A stretch of DNA of 64,000 nt, taken from positions 248,001-312,000 of the forward strand of contig NC_041783.1 in assembly GCF_900090045.1 (NCBI RefSeq), read 5' to 3'. The position numbers were made by a program, and so were the translations under genes. The notes under the pieces were generated by a model that was not told the DNA's origin, made no database searches, and saw nothing but the letters and a program-made list of their open reading frames with translations. Shown one piece after another: positions 41,358-52,964 of the stretch. Numbering within the stretch: position 1 is the first letter of the stretch; every line of letters begins with the position of its first letter. This DNA is from Plasmodium malariae (lineage: Eukaryota; Apicomplexa; Aconoidasida; Haemosporida; Plasmodiidae).

Positions 41358-42228
41358 TAGGAGGACATACAATGCAAAACGTTTTTCGAACTGTAAAAAG
41401 TTCATTAAAGGTGTAAAATGCACTAAACGTTTTTCGAACTGTAAAAAGTTCATTAAAGGTGTAAAATGCACTAAACGTTTTTCGAACTGTATAAGACGTA
41501 CATTAAAAACTGCTGTAATGGTTTAAAATGTGCCAAACATACGAAATGTACCAAATATATCAGGTGCACCAAATGCACTAAACGTTTTAGTAGTGTTAAA
41601 TGTGTATAATGCGTAAAATGCGTAAATTTATAGGATTAAAAAAAAAATTTTTTTTTTTTCCATTTTTGTCAAAAGTTCTTTAAAAAATGTTCATATATAA
41701 TTGTAAAATTAAATAAAAAAAAAAAAAAAGAAAAGAAAAATTTTAATTTGTAAACAATGTTAATTATAAAATTTGCATATACTGCAATTTAAAAAAGGAT
41801 TGAACATATGGCTTGAAAAAGTAAGCGTGTATGCATATATACATATGTATACATATATTGCTTGCACGACGCAGGGAAATATATATACAACACATTCGCG
41901 TATAAACATATACACGCACACAATATGCACAAATAAAACAAAATTAGATGCAATTATTACAATAAAAGGCCAAGAACGGAAATACACATTTCAAAATAAA
42001 TGTAAAAACACAAACATAAAATTAGTATCTCATCATTTTAAAATGTAATTAAAAAAAATATATATACATATATATGTATATATTAACATTAAGCGGGAAG
42101 GAAGTGAGTATAATTCAAAATTGGAATACATAAATACATACATATATATATGCAAGTGTACAAATTATGCATACACATATAAGCACGTATATACATAATA
42201 CCCTGAAGAATACACAAAAAGATAAGCA
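41358..42228. other. Convergent region between centrin and PTEX88
   Basis: This region contains the two 3' UTRs. It has a 48-base tandem repeat right after the centrin stop, poly(A)/poly(T) at about 41640-41740, and ACATATATA tracts. No gene is seen. Confidence 0.6.
41378..41500. repeat. 48-bp tandem repeat, about 2.5 copies, after centrin
   Basis: The segment starting AACGTTTTTCGAACTGTAAA at 41378 recurs at 41426 and 41474, an exact 48-base period. Shorter relatives (GTGTAAAATGCACTAAACG) continue to about 41600. Confidence 0.9.
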
Positions 42229-44514
42229 TCATGCATCTATGTAGTAATTAAATTTGGAATCATTTTTTATATTAAATATAATGCTGTCAACTGCAAAAGA
42301 TTGATAGTATTTTTCACTCAAAATAGAGCTATAGAAATGAACGGTTGATCCGCTATCTGTTGCATAAGAATCATTGTTAGAACAGAATATCACTGTATGT
42401 GATACGGTAAGGAAAATATATCCATCATCGGTTACATGTAAATCTTCATCTTTGGCATCTTTGAACTTTTTTAATAATTTATCTTCAGGGTATTTACTGA
42501 TTAAATTGTTTAAAGCATTTTTCTTAATAAAGAAATAATTCAATGAAGTACTTATCGGTCCAATACGTTGGTTAGGATTATCTAAATTTAGCCACTCCTC
42601 TAACAACCATTTATCGTTTTGTTTGTTTAATCTATATATATTTTTTTTATTATTTGTTACATATATGTAACACACTTGACCTGTTTTCGTACTACCATTA
42701 CTACTGCTGTTGCTGCTTTCGTTATTGCTACCGCTATTGTCGGAACTGCTAGCATCTCCCTCGTCGTAAGTTATGAAAGACACATGTTGAAATAGTTCAT
42801 TTGAATCGTTGTTCTTCCTGTACACATTAAAGCACTCATACGCCTTTTCCGCTTTACTTATAACACATTTATTTATATAATTTTGCATATCATCATTTCC
42901 AGTTATATATACTACAACACTCTGTTCTGTGCTATTATATGTGTCAATAGCTATACCAAATGGCTTTGGTAAATTTATTGTTAATGAAGTTTTGTCTAAA
43001 TATACATAAATAGAATTGTTCAGTGGATAAGATAAAACATGCACATTCATATGGGATTTATAGTCAAATGCTATAAAATCTTTAAGTCCATCGAAAAAAA
43101 AATTGCCAGTATAATTTTCATTATATTCTTCTGATCTGTTCAGAACACTTACAAAATTGTTCATCGAGTCATAATAACAAATATCTTTAAAGAGTTTTTC
43201 ATTTCCCGAACATGTACTTGCACAAGTAACATTAGGAGCTAATGCATATTTGTTTGTCACATTAATAAATGGTAGCCTCTTCTTATCATCTTCATATACT
43301 TTAAAATTTCGTATATCTATTGTACCTTTATTAATAGTACAATTATAATGATTTGTCCATATAATATTTATTTTATATTTTTTATCGTCCTGTTTTTTTC
43401 TCATTTCTTCTTCTTCTATCTCTTTTTTTAAATTTAAAAATTTCATCTTTTCACTACTAACTCCTTTATATGAGGATAATATATTTTCTGTATCCTCATC
43501 ATCTCCTGCTAAGTGTGCATCATATATAGTAAAGTAAAAAGAGTTCACATCCTTACTAAATAAGTCTACAACTGTGTATATATCTACAACTTCATGTTTT
43601 ACACTCATAAGATATAAACATCCTTCTGATGATGGTTTATCATTTACTATCTTTTTCGTATTTATAACTATATAATCAACCAACATATTTTCATCATGTG
43701 CATCTGGCATCACATCTGCACTTATATCTACAATCTTATCCCCTTTTTTAAATACATATAATTCTTTTGCATTAATTACAATATTATTATCCCTATTAAT
43801 AGTCAATCTGTACAAACCTTCCGCATTCTCTGCTACATATAAGCGATCCTCTACAACACTAATTCCATTGATAACCCTCATATTATTACCATTAATATTA
43901 TCTATAACACTTAATACTTGTACAGTTTCATCTGTTTCTTCATGTCTTATATGTACAATGTAATAATTCTGTTTAATCGCACATATTAAAAAAAATTGAT
44001 TTTCTATACTATCTGCTACCACACCTGTAAAAAACATCTCCTTATTATTCATTATATAATCATATTTCTTATCTGCTACTCGTAATATAGAAATTTTTTT
44101 ATTTTTTGTATTTACTTCGTATATATCAACATCTGTTAACATAATAAATACACCATTATTTACAGCTATACCAACTATATAGTGCTTATCCTGAAATATG
44201 AGTGGCATAACATTTACATTATTCTTATATAAATAAAGAGAATTTTGAAACTCATGTTTTATAAAATATACAGGTTTTTTCTTTCTTTTAGAGTTATGAT
44301 CTATTGTACTATAAGGTATACACTGAACAGGAAATTTAATTAAATTGGTTAAATCTAATTTAAATGCCTTATCATAGTGTACTAGTTTTGCATGCACAAG
44401 ACTGTTCATCTGATTTGCCAATACTAATTCCCCTGTATGTTTTATGCTATAATCACACGCTATTTCATTATTCAAAAAAATTGCAGTTAAAAAGAGTATC
44501 AAAAATTTCATCAT
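42229..44514 (-). CDS. PTEX88: PTEX88-like component of the translocon of exported proteins
   Basis: This single-exon gene encodes 761 residues, close to the P. falciparum PTEX88 length as I recall it. A signal peptide (MMKFLILFLTAIFLNNEIAC) is followed by a wholly soluble, beta-rich protein without a membrane helix or classical export motif. That fits the predicted beta-propeller of PTEX88, an accessory subunit of the translocon in the parasitophorous vacuole membrane. A Cys cluster lies at 431-446 (CASTCSGNEKLFKDIC), an acidic linker at 366-371, and a Ser/Asn-rich insert at about 588-612. Synteny gives most of the weight: centrin-4 on one side and RtcB on the other. The gene is divergent from RtcB. 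No domain can be proven by eye. Confidence 0.82.
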   Translation of the reverse strand: MMKFLILFLTAIFLNNEIACDYSIKHTGELVLANQMNSLVHAKLVHYDKAFKLDLTNLIKFPVQCIPYSTIDHNSKRKKKPVYFIKHEFQNSLYLYKNNVNVMPLIFQDKHYIVGIAVNNGVFIMLTDVDIYEVNTKNKKISILRVADKKYDYIMNNKEMFFTGVVADSIENQFFLICAIKQNYYIVHIRHEETDETVQVLSVIDNINGNNMRVINGISVVEDRLYVAENAEGLYRLTINRDNNIVINAKELYVFKKGDKIVDISADVMPDAHDENMLVDYIVINTKKIVNDKPSSEGCLYLMSVKHEVVDIYTVVDLFSKDVNSFYFTIYDAHLAGDDEDTENILSSYKGVSSEKMKFLNLKKEIEEEEMRKKQDDKKYKINIIWTNHYNCTINKGTIDIRNFKVYEDDKKRLPFINVTNKYALAPNVTCASTCSGNEKLFKDICYYDSMNNFVSVLNRSEEYNENYTGNFFFDGLKDFIAFDYKSHMNVHVLSYPLNNSIYVYLDKTSLTINLPKPFGIAIDTYNSTEQSVVVYITGNDDMQNYINKCVISKAEKAYECFNVYRKNNDSNELFQHVSFITYDEGDASSSDNSGSNNESSNSSSNGSTKTGQVCYIYVTNNKKNIYRLNKQNDKWLLEEWLNLDNPNQRIGPISTSLNYFFIKKNALNNLISKYPEDKLLKKFKDAKDEDLHVTDDGYIFLTVSHTVIFCSNNDSYATDSGSTVHFYSSILSEKYYQSFAVDSIIFNIKNDSKFNYYIDA

Positions 44515-44549
44515 CGTGAACTAACTAAAGGGATAGTACTAGTTGTGGT

Positions 44550-44668
44550 GGTAGGAGTAGTAGCAGTAGTACCTGCAGCTGTAGTACTAGTACCTGTAAT
44601 TGTAGTAGTAGTACCTGCAGTTGTAGTAGTAGTACCTGCAGTTGTAGTAGTAGTACCTGCAGTTGTTG
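44550..44668. repeat. 21-bp repeat GTAGTAGTAGTACCTGCAGTT
   Basis: About five copies, the leftmost diverged, start some 40 bases upstream of the PTEX88 ATG. They are therefore in its 5' UTR or promoter. The array is relatively GC-rich for this genome. Confidence 0.85.
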
Positions 44669-45123
44669 GGGAGGGCCGTCAAAAAATTAAAGAACTAAAA
44701 CACGTGCCTTTGTATAATGTACACATATATATGCATACATTCGCTCACATGTATACATATATGTGTACATATATATACATACGTATGTGTAATGATATGT
44801 ATAACGCTATTTACAATGTCGTAAAAAAGAGTTCCCTTTTTTCGTGCAAAAAAAAAAAATAAAGATTAAAATTAAAAAAAAGAAAATACAAAATAAAAAA
44901 AAAAAATTACAGCGTATAAAGTATATAGAACAATATGCGAAGTATTAATTAAAGAGGTAATCAAAAAAAACTTGGGTTAATAAAAAAAAAAAAAAAAAAA
45001 AAAAAAGGAGGCTTCGGTATACGTAGTACGTTTACGTGTAAGAAGGCGTAACGCAAGTATAAACGTATATAAATATATACATGGATATACGTACATATAT
45101 ATGTACATATATAAATATACGTA

Positions 45124-45172
<49 letters not shown>

Positions 45173-47537
45173 AGTAAATATTTATTACCACTTAAAAATC
45201 CTAAAAAAGCTGAAAAAAATTTTCATAGAAAATGCAATGGCTTGACGTGCAAACGCAAATATTGCATATATAAAGTCATATATATTTTGCTCAAATATAT
45301 GTACACAAATGTAAGTATATATTTATATGTACGTAAAATATATTCGTTAATGACTAACGAAAAAAAAAAAACTCTCTAAAGCAAAAAATGGTTCATTCGA
45401 ATTCCACGTTAAACATTATTTATCTTTATATATATATATAAATATATACATATATACATATATATATACACATATATATATACATATACATTTATAGGCT
45501 TTTTTCGTGTACATAGCAAAAGCTTCTTTCTGCGTCTGTACGTGTGCTTTTTCCCTTGGTTTATTTTGTTTATTTCGCTTCTTAATAAATTACGTAAAAA
45601 TTATTAAATATGGCCCTTGTTTTTTAATATGTGGAGAACACGCACCTTCTTTACGAAAAAAAAAAAAAAAAAAAAATTGTATACATAAATGTATATATAT
45701 ATATTGTATATTACATAGATAAACAAATATATAGATATATATATATATATATATATGTTTATATTCATGTATATAATGCGTACGTACAATAAAATGATCA
45801 AGTTAAAATTCCTTCCGTTTCAATGATCGCGCGAAGGTAAATTTGTAACTGCTTATGTGAAAAAAGCTTAAATAAAGGGATTACTTTAGTTGTGTTATAT
45901 ACGCATATACAAATAAATAAATATAAATGTAAATGCAAACATATATATAGTATATATTTATGTGCGCGTGAAACTTCTAATAATGCAAGCGTGCAAATAC
46001 TATTCAATAGTAGTAGTGCCTCGCCTTTTATGTACATATATATATATATATATTATATATTTAACTATGAACTTTTTTCGTACGATTTTGTATTGGCACA
46101 CTCGGTATAACCTTTTTATTTTTAATGTTTTTAAGCAATCTGAATAGTACCACATATATCTATCTATATATATCTGCATATATGTATATACAAATCTGCA
46201 CACATATTTATGTATACATACTATTTTATATAAAAAAAGAAAAAAATAAAAAACTAATTTTTTCAAGCGTATAACAAAATAAGGTAGCAGGAGGGACCAG
46301 GACCTTTTTTTTTTTTTTTTTTTTTTATCCCCTTAGCATTATTGAAAAATTATCTTTTCTCGTTTTTAAGTACTTTTTTATAGTTGTATGTATATAGATT
46401 TAATCCTTTTTTTTTTTTTTTTTTTTTTTTTTCTTTTCTCATTTTCTTTTTCTTTTTTCATTTATTATTACCATTCTTTATTATATTTATTGCTATGTTC
46501 ACTGTTACATTTATTTTATTATACACTGTGCATGTAAGAATGATCTGCAGCTTTCCCAATTTTTTTTTTTGACTATTTTCTAAAAATTAAAAAGGAGTAG
46601 TATAGTTGTTTAGTTAACCGTTCGCCAATTCAACCATTTTTATGTACACAAAAAGTGAACACGAAAAAATTAACGAATAAAAATTTTGTTTTTATCATTC
46701 AACCGGTAGTTTTAGCTTTTTTTAAATTAAACAAACATCGATCATTGTATTATCCAAGGGCATATAATAACAACAGGAATTCTTTTTATTTGCATTTTCA
46801 TTTATTATTATTACCAACACCATTATTATGATTATTACTATGACAAATATATTATTAAAAAAATAAATCTTACGAATGCCCCAATTTTTAAAAATTTTAA
46901 CAATCCCTATGCTTATGCTTTGCCTTTAATTTATCCCCTATACATTGTACCTTGACGTTTATATGTATATATGTATATGTACTTTATACATATATTGTAC
47001 TTAATCTCTTATGTATTGTACTATTAAAATGATAGGAGGCACCCTCTCAGTGGGTTATATTTACATATATATATATCTATACATGTATATGTAAGTACGT
47101 ACACATATTAATGTAGAACAAAAACTATGCTCCTTTTTTTAATTTCTAAAAAGGAAAAGCAAATTATGTGTCATATACACAACAAAATTTTCGGATGATG
47201 TAAAAAAAAAAAAATAAATAAATCTTTTGCGCTTTTACCTTTTTTTAGTTCACATATATATATGTATATGTATAAGTATATGTATATATATGCATATGTA
47301 TATATATATGTATATATATATACTGTTCTCCTAATTAGCAAAACGCTCTATGGTACATTGAATAAATACATAGTACCAAAATAAAAAAAAAAAAAAAAAT
47401 TCCCGTAAACAACCAAATGCGTATCAATTTTGTGTAGCTAAAGCAGCAGCCACTCATGCATTATTGTGTGTATAACTGTATACACGTATATTTATGTACT
47501 ATGTATATATAAGCACATATATATGTGCACCTACACA

Positions 47538-47750
47538 TTATGTAAGCGTATAAGCCCACGTATGTAGAGCAGCATGTTGATTTTGTTGAACTGAAAATCC
47601 GTATAGCTCTAAAACGTTAAATAAAAATTCGATAAATTTTTTTGCGCCTTCCCCCCCCAAAATGTTGTAACTCTGTAAAATTCTACTCTTTTCGTAAAGG
47701 TGGATAAATGATAATTTTTCAGTTGTTCCTGTTTTTAGAGGTTTTACCAT
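47538..47750 (-). CDS. Possible small protein of 70 residues
   Basis: This is a candidate only. The ATG has an A-rich leader (ACAAAAAATG) typical of Plasmodium starts. The frame is not repetitive, unlike nearly all other short frames here: TEKLSFIHLYEKSRIL, then GGEGAKKFIEFLFNVLELY and GFSVQQNQHAALHTW. Codon use resembles the real genes nearby. It ends at TAA after TYTLT-like residues (AYTLT). I recognise no family. It would be transcribed toward PTEX88 from within the divergent interval, and no further exon could be joined. Confidence 0.4.
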   Translation of the reverse strand: MVKPLKTGTTEKLSFIHLYEKSRILQSYNILGGEGAKKFIEFLFNVLELYGFSVQQNQHAALHTWAYTLT

Positions 47751-48329
47751 TTTTTGTAGTTCTTACGTTTTTACCTTTTTACGTCTTTTTCTTTTTTGCG
47801 TCAAATGGCTAACTCCCGTTAAACGTTCGCACTTAACTTACGTTTACATAAAATACACTCAAAAGGTGTTATTAAAAAATAAAATAAAATAAAATATGAG
47901 CTATGATCAGCTTTTGTAGTGCTCAATAAATATGAAAAATTTAAATAAAATATGCGGAAATATACTCTCAAACTGTAATTTAATATAAGATAATGCAGGA
48001 TAGGATAAAGTAAGTTAAGATAATACATACTAGAGCTAGTACAACGTAATATCAGAAAAAAAAAAAAAAAAAAAAAAAAGTTGAAGTAAAATAATACTAA
48101 AATGTAATCCATTTTGCACATTTTTATAGAAGAAAAATAAATAAAAATAAAATATACATTTAAATAAAGTGCATGAACTTATGTAATTTATTTTATAACT
48201 GAGAAAAGAATAATAACATAAGAAGGGTGTATCTATACTGAAATTGGCCATTACCTACGCTTTAAAAAAAAAAAGAAAGTAAAATGAATAAGCAAATAAG
48301 CGAGCAAAGATATGATTGAACAAATGAAC

Positions 48330-48450
48330 AAACGAACATATGAACAAACGAACAAAGGAACAAACGAGCAAACGAATGAACGAGCAAACGAATGAACGAG
48401 CAAACGAATGAACGAGCAAACGAATGAACGAGCAAACGAATGAACGAACA
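48330..48450. repeat. 16-bp tandem repeat AACGAATGAACGAGCA
   Basis: Five regular copies plus degenerate ones (AACGAACAAAGGAAC) lie between PTEX88 and RtcB. All three minus-strand frames stay open through it as Phe/Val/Cys/Ser repeats, which explains those ORFs. Confidence 0.85.
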
Positions 48451-48795
48451 ACCATCTGATGCGCTTTGCAAAAATAATACCACTCCCCCTCTTATCCTCT
48501 AAATTGTTTCCCACATATAATCATATATGTCCGCTGTGCATTAAATAACAGGTATAAGAACGCACAATTTGACGTAAAGCTAAACAAACACGCGCATAAT
48601 GAACATTTTAAAGATTCACACATTAATGATGTTTAATATGTGTTACTGCTTTTGTTCTCACATGCGCATATAACGGCATTTAAATATTCGGATGTGTAAA
48701 CATTTTTATGGGGTGTATGCTCACACGCACGTGCAGCCGAAAGGGTTGAATACATAAAAAGAGAAAGAAATGATTCGAGGGAGTGTGCCCGTAAA

Positions 48796-48797
<2 letters not shown>

Positions 48798-48841
<44 letters not shown>

Positions 48842-48968
48842 GTCATATACACGCCCGTACATAAGTACACATACATACATACATACATACATGCATACAT
48901 ACATGCATACATACATGCATACATACATACATATATACATACATACATATATACATACATACATACAT
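48798..48968. repeat. TA tract followed by (ACAT)n with ATGC variants
   Basis: A TA run at 48798-48840 is followed by tandem ACAT and ACATGCAT units at 48865-48968, ending right before the RtcB start region. Confidence 0.85.
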
Positions 48969-48993
48969 ATGCATGTCCCGACCCCCCGCAGGC

Positions 48994-50517
48994 ATGATGG
49001 AGCGGAAATGGAATAACGACGTATTTGGTTTCATCGAAAAGGCGAAGGAAACAAACCTGTACAAAGTTAATAAGGGGCTAGTTCCAGATATGAATGTCAT
49101 AGGGCATATGTATTTAAATGATAGATTAAAACTGTTGATAGATGATGAGATTAGAACTTATCAATTGAATAGAAGCTCTACCTTTCTACCAGCAGTTATT
49201 CAAATAGCTAATGTATCTACATTACCAGGAATAGTAAAAGCATCCATTGCTCTTCCCGATGTACATGCAGGTTATGGATTTTCCATCGGAAACGTTGCAG
49301 CATTTAATATGAATAATGAAAAAGCAATAATATCTCCTGGAGGTGTTGGTTTCGATATAAATTGTGGGGTTCGCTTAATAAGAACTAATTTATTTTATGA
49401 TGATATAAAAGATAAACAAGAAGAATTAACACAGTTATTATTTAATCATATACCTGTAGGAGTTGGATCTCAAGGATTTATTTTATGTAATCAAGAAAAT
49501 CTAGATGATGCTTTATGTTTAGGTATGGACTGGTGCATTAAAGAAGGCTATTCATGGATTGAAGATAAAGTAAATTGTGAAGATAATGGACGTAGTTTAT
49601 ATGCAGATAGTAATTTTGTATCTATACGAGCTAAAAAAAGAGGTATAACCCAAATGGGTACATTAGGAGCTGGTAATCATTATGCGGAGATACAAATTGT
49701 TGATGAAATTTATGATAAACAAAGTGCTAAATTAATGGGAATAGAAAAAAAAAATCAAGTATGTGTTATGATACATTCAGGAAGTCGAGGTCTGGGGCAT
49801 CAAGTAGCTACAGATGCATTAATTGAAATGGAAAAGAGTATGAAAAAATATAAATTAAATGTAATTGATAAACAATTAGCATGTACACCAATACATTCAA
49901 AAGAAGGAAAAAATTATTTAAAAGCTATGGGAGCTGCTTGTAATTTTGCATGGATTAATAGATCATCTATGACTTTTTTAGCTAGACAAACCTTTTCTAA
50001 AATTTTTAATCAATCTCCAGATGATCTAGATATGCATGTGATATACGATGTATCACATAATATAGCAAAAATTGAAGAACATTATTTTGATGGTAAGATA
50101 CAAAATTTATTAGTACATAGAAAAGGGTGCACCAGAGCTTTTCCTCCTTTTCATCCATTAGTCCCACTAGACTATCAATATTGTGGACAACCTATATTAA
50201 TAGGTGGTACTATGGGTACATATTCTTATGTACTCACAGGTACTGAAAAAGCGATGCAAGCTACTTTTGGATCCACTTGTCATGGCGCTGGTAGAGCTTT
50301 AAGTAGAAACAAAAGCAGAAATTCTTTAAGTTATGTAGATGTTCTAAATAAACTAAAGGATGAACATATATCCATACGAGTTGCTTCCCCAAAATTAATT
50401 ATGGAAGAAGCTCCTGAGTCTTATAAAAATGTATCGGATGTTGTTCAAACTTGTCATGATGCGGGTATATCGAACAAGTGCTTTCGACTTAAGCCGGTTG
50501 CTGTTATAAAGGGGTGA
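48994..50517 (+). CDS. RTCB: tRNA-splicing RNA ligase RtcB
   Basis: The gene encodes 507 residues in one exon. RtcB joins 2',3'-cyclic-phosphate and 5'-OH RNA ends with GTP and Mn(II), in tRNA splicing and RNA repair. The family core is intact: [33 protein letters not shown] with the metal-binding Cys, [47 protein letters not shown] and the guanylylated-His motif [12 protein letters not shown]. The frame extends to an ATG at 48973, but the extra MSRPPAG is unusually C-rich, ends in CCCCGCAG like a splice acceptor, and lies outside the human alignment. I therefore start at 48994 (48997 is also possible). It is divergent from PTEX88. Confidence 0.93.
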   Translation: MMERKWNNDVFGFIEKAKETNLYKVNKGLVPDMNVIGHMYLNDRLKLLIDDEIRTYQLNRSSTFLPAVIQIANVSTLPGIVKASIALPDVHAGYGFSIGNVAAFNMNNEKAIISPGGVGFDINCGVRLIRTNLFYDDIKDKQEELTQLLFNHIPVGVGSQGFILCNQENLDDALCLGMDWCIKEGYSWIEDKVNCEDNGRSLYADSNFVSIRAKKRGITQMGTLGAGNHYAEIQIVDEIYDKQSAKLMGIEKKNQVCVMIHSGSRGLGHQVATDALIEMEKSMKKYKLNVIDKQLACTPIHSKEGKNYLKAMGAACNFAWINRSSMTFLARQTFSKIFNQSPDDLDMHVIYDVSHNIAKIEEHYFDGKIQNLLVHRKGCTRAFPPFHPLVPLDYQYCGQPILIGGTMGTYSYVLTGTEKAMQATFGSTCHGAGRALSRNKSRNSLSYVDVLNKLKDEHISIRVASPKLIMEEAPESYKNVSDVVQTCHDAGISNKCFRLKPVAVIKG

Positions 50518-50949
50518 TGATACGCAAATGGTATATGCCAGCAGGGATATACTACAACGTGGTTATATATCCTTATTTCAAGCCTTGGTTTTTCCTATTT
50601 CCAATTATATGTGTATATATATATATATATGCGCATGCGTGGTAGCACGCACATGGAGGGGAATTCAAAGCTTGCAAAAATGCACACCTTCAACATTCAC
50701 GCACGCAGCAGAATGAACTAATCGCTCGACATGTTGCTCTCCTCTGCCATAATTGACTTTACCATGTTGTACCTTTACCTAACTGCACGTTTGCTTTTTC
50801 TTTTCTTTTTTTTTTTTTTTTTTTCAAAGAACAGTATTACTTCTAAACTTCATGATACACTGAACGCATTCTCCAGTTTCTTTTAATTTTTTATTTTATC
50901 CCCCAAGGGGTATGTAATTTTTAATTTTATCCTACAACTGGTAGTATTA

Positions 50950-51070
50950 ACTTATTACTTCCAGTTTTGACTTCCAATTTTAACATCCAATTTTGACGTC
51001 CAATTTTGACGTCCAATTTCGACGTCCAATTTTGACTTCCAATTTTAACGTCCAATTTTAACTTTTCGTT
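50950..51070. repeat. 13-14-bp repeat CAATTTTGACGTC
   Basis: About seven imperfect copies, with TTCCAATTTTGACTTC variants, lie 450 bases after the RtcB stop. Confidence 0.8.
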
Positions 51071-51305
51071 TTTAATTTTTTGGGATAAGACTTCATTTTA
51101 GTTTTCCCCCCTTATGTGTCGTGATTTTTATGTTTTTATGCCATTCTCACTAACACATTTCGGCAGTTGAAAAGTCTGCACAAATGTACATATATGGATA
51201 TACATACATATGTGTACATGTACACATACATACACACATACATACACACATACGTACACACATACACCCGCAAACCCGTACATTAATGCTAATCAAACTT
51301 CCTGT

Positions 51306-51352
51306 CTTCTCACACTGCTTCTCACACTGCTTCTCACACTGCTTCTCACACA
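51306..51352. repeat. 12-bp repeat CTTCTCACACTG
   Basis: Nearly four perfect copies of CTTCTCACACTG are present, the last truncated. The minus strand would read Cys-Glu-Lys-Gln repeats. Confidence 0.85.
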
Positions 51353-52141
51353 TACACATAAAAAGTATGCCAAGCATTGTAAGAAGAAACCGTCTATAAG
51401 CAAAATTAAACGGCGCTTTTTGTTCACTTTAAAAAAAAAATAAAAATCTTTCCTTATACTTCATCCCCCTTGAAATGGTACAACTTAGTATAAATCCCTT
51501 CACATTTGATTATATCAACAAAAATGTATTTTCCTTCTTTTTTTCTTTCATCTTATTCCTTTGTTGCTCTTTCTCACTCACCTGAATGGTACATTTTGGA
51601 AGAACCATATTTCTGTACCCTCATCTTTTAATATGCACAATTTTTCACGGTTGCTTATCATATTTAACAGTTAAACAAGATTTATATTTCATATATTATA
51701 TTTTATATATTATATTTTATATATTATATTTTATATTTTTTAATTTATATTTTTTAATTTATATTTTTTAATTTATATTTTATGTTTTACATTTAATTGT
51801 AAAATTATTTTACTCTTAAAGTTCTGCCATCATGTATGCAGATAGAAAATCCTCTTTTCAAAACAAAAATTTTATATTTCCCAGCAGTACTATGTATTAA
51901 TGTATTCTCCCAAAAAAAAAAAAATTATTTTTTTTTTTCTTTTTTTTTCCCTATCACCGTTGTTTTACTTCGCTTTATTTTGTTTTATTCTATTTGTATG
52001 TACGTTTTTTTACAAATAATAATTTTTTTTTTTTTTTTTTTTTGCCCAATTCTTAATGTGTTGTTACGCATCTTTTTATTAAGATCCCTAGCTTAAAAAA
52101 AAAAATACGCATACATACATACATAATACATAAATATATAT

Positions 52142-52183
<42 letters not shown>

Positions 52184-52557
52184 AATATAAATTTACATAC
52201 GTACATCCAAATAAGCATATACGGGTACATTTACGCACGTGTTCTTTGTATAAACTCGTAATCCCGTTTAAGGTACGAATATTTTTGTGCCAACATTTAA
52301 ACCGTACCTCCGTTTGCATACATGTACATAAATATTATATGGTTATACGTTTTTCAAAATAGAGGAGATGGTGCTCCCACAGGCTATCATATTTTTATAC
52401 GTGCTAATTAAATTTATTAGTGAGAAATAAAAAAAAAAAATACTTATACATACATAAATATATATATATATATAAAGCTAAAAAAATAACAGTAAAAAAA
52501 AAAAAAAAAGAGGGTATATATTAAAAATTTCAAAAATATAGCTAAAAATTAAGAGCC

Positions 52558-52594
<37 letters not shown>

Positions 52595-52964
52595 ATAGCA
52601 TACAATTTTGCATTCAATAGTTTACTTTTTAAATGACTTGTAATATATGTACAAATGATTAAGCTTATAAATACATTGTAAAGGAGTACACTCCCACACC
52701 CTCAAAAAAAAAAAAAAATTAAATTAACGTTTATACATACATTTGTATATATATATATATATATACATGAACAGTTTTATATGTACATGTATGTACTTTT
52801 TATATGTATATGTAAATACGTCATAAGTTTGCAATAGTTCTTTTTCTACTCACGCTTAAATTCACAACTTACCAACCTCAAGTCCTATATATGTTATTAG
52901 AAAAGAATACAAAAAAAAAAAACAGGAATTTTTCTTTTTTAAATTTTAAATTTTTTATAGAAGA

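Larger units (their letters stand above)
44515..48972. other. Divergent region between PTEX88 and RtcB
   Basis: The 4.5 kb holds a 21-base repeat immediately upstream of PTEX88, TA tracts at about 45130-45170 and 45735-45756, a 16-base repeat at 48330-48450, and TA plus ACAT tracts at 48800-48968. One 70-residue minus-strand frame at 47538-47750 has protein-like composition and is listed separately. Nothing else looks coding. Confidence 0.5.
50518..52964. other. Intergenic region after RtcB
   Basis: The 2.4 kb between two plus-strand genes contains a 13-14-base CAATTTTGACGTC array at about 50950-51070, three copies of CTTCTCACACTG at 51306-51350, poly(T) tracts and TA tracts at 52150-52180 and 52560-52590. 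No exon with family resemblance was found. Confidence 0.55.
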
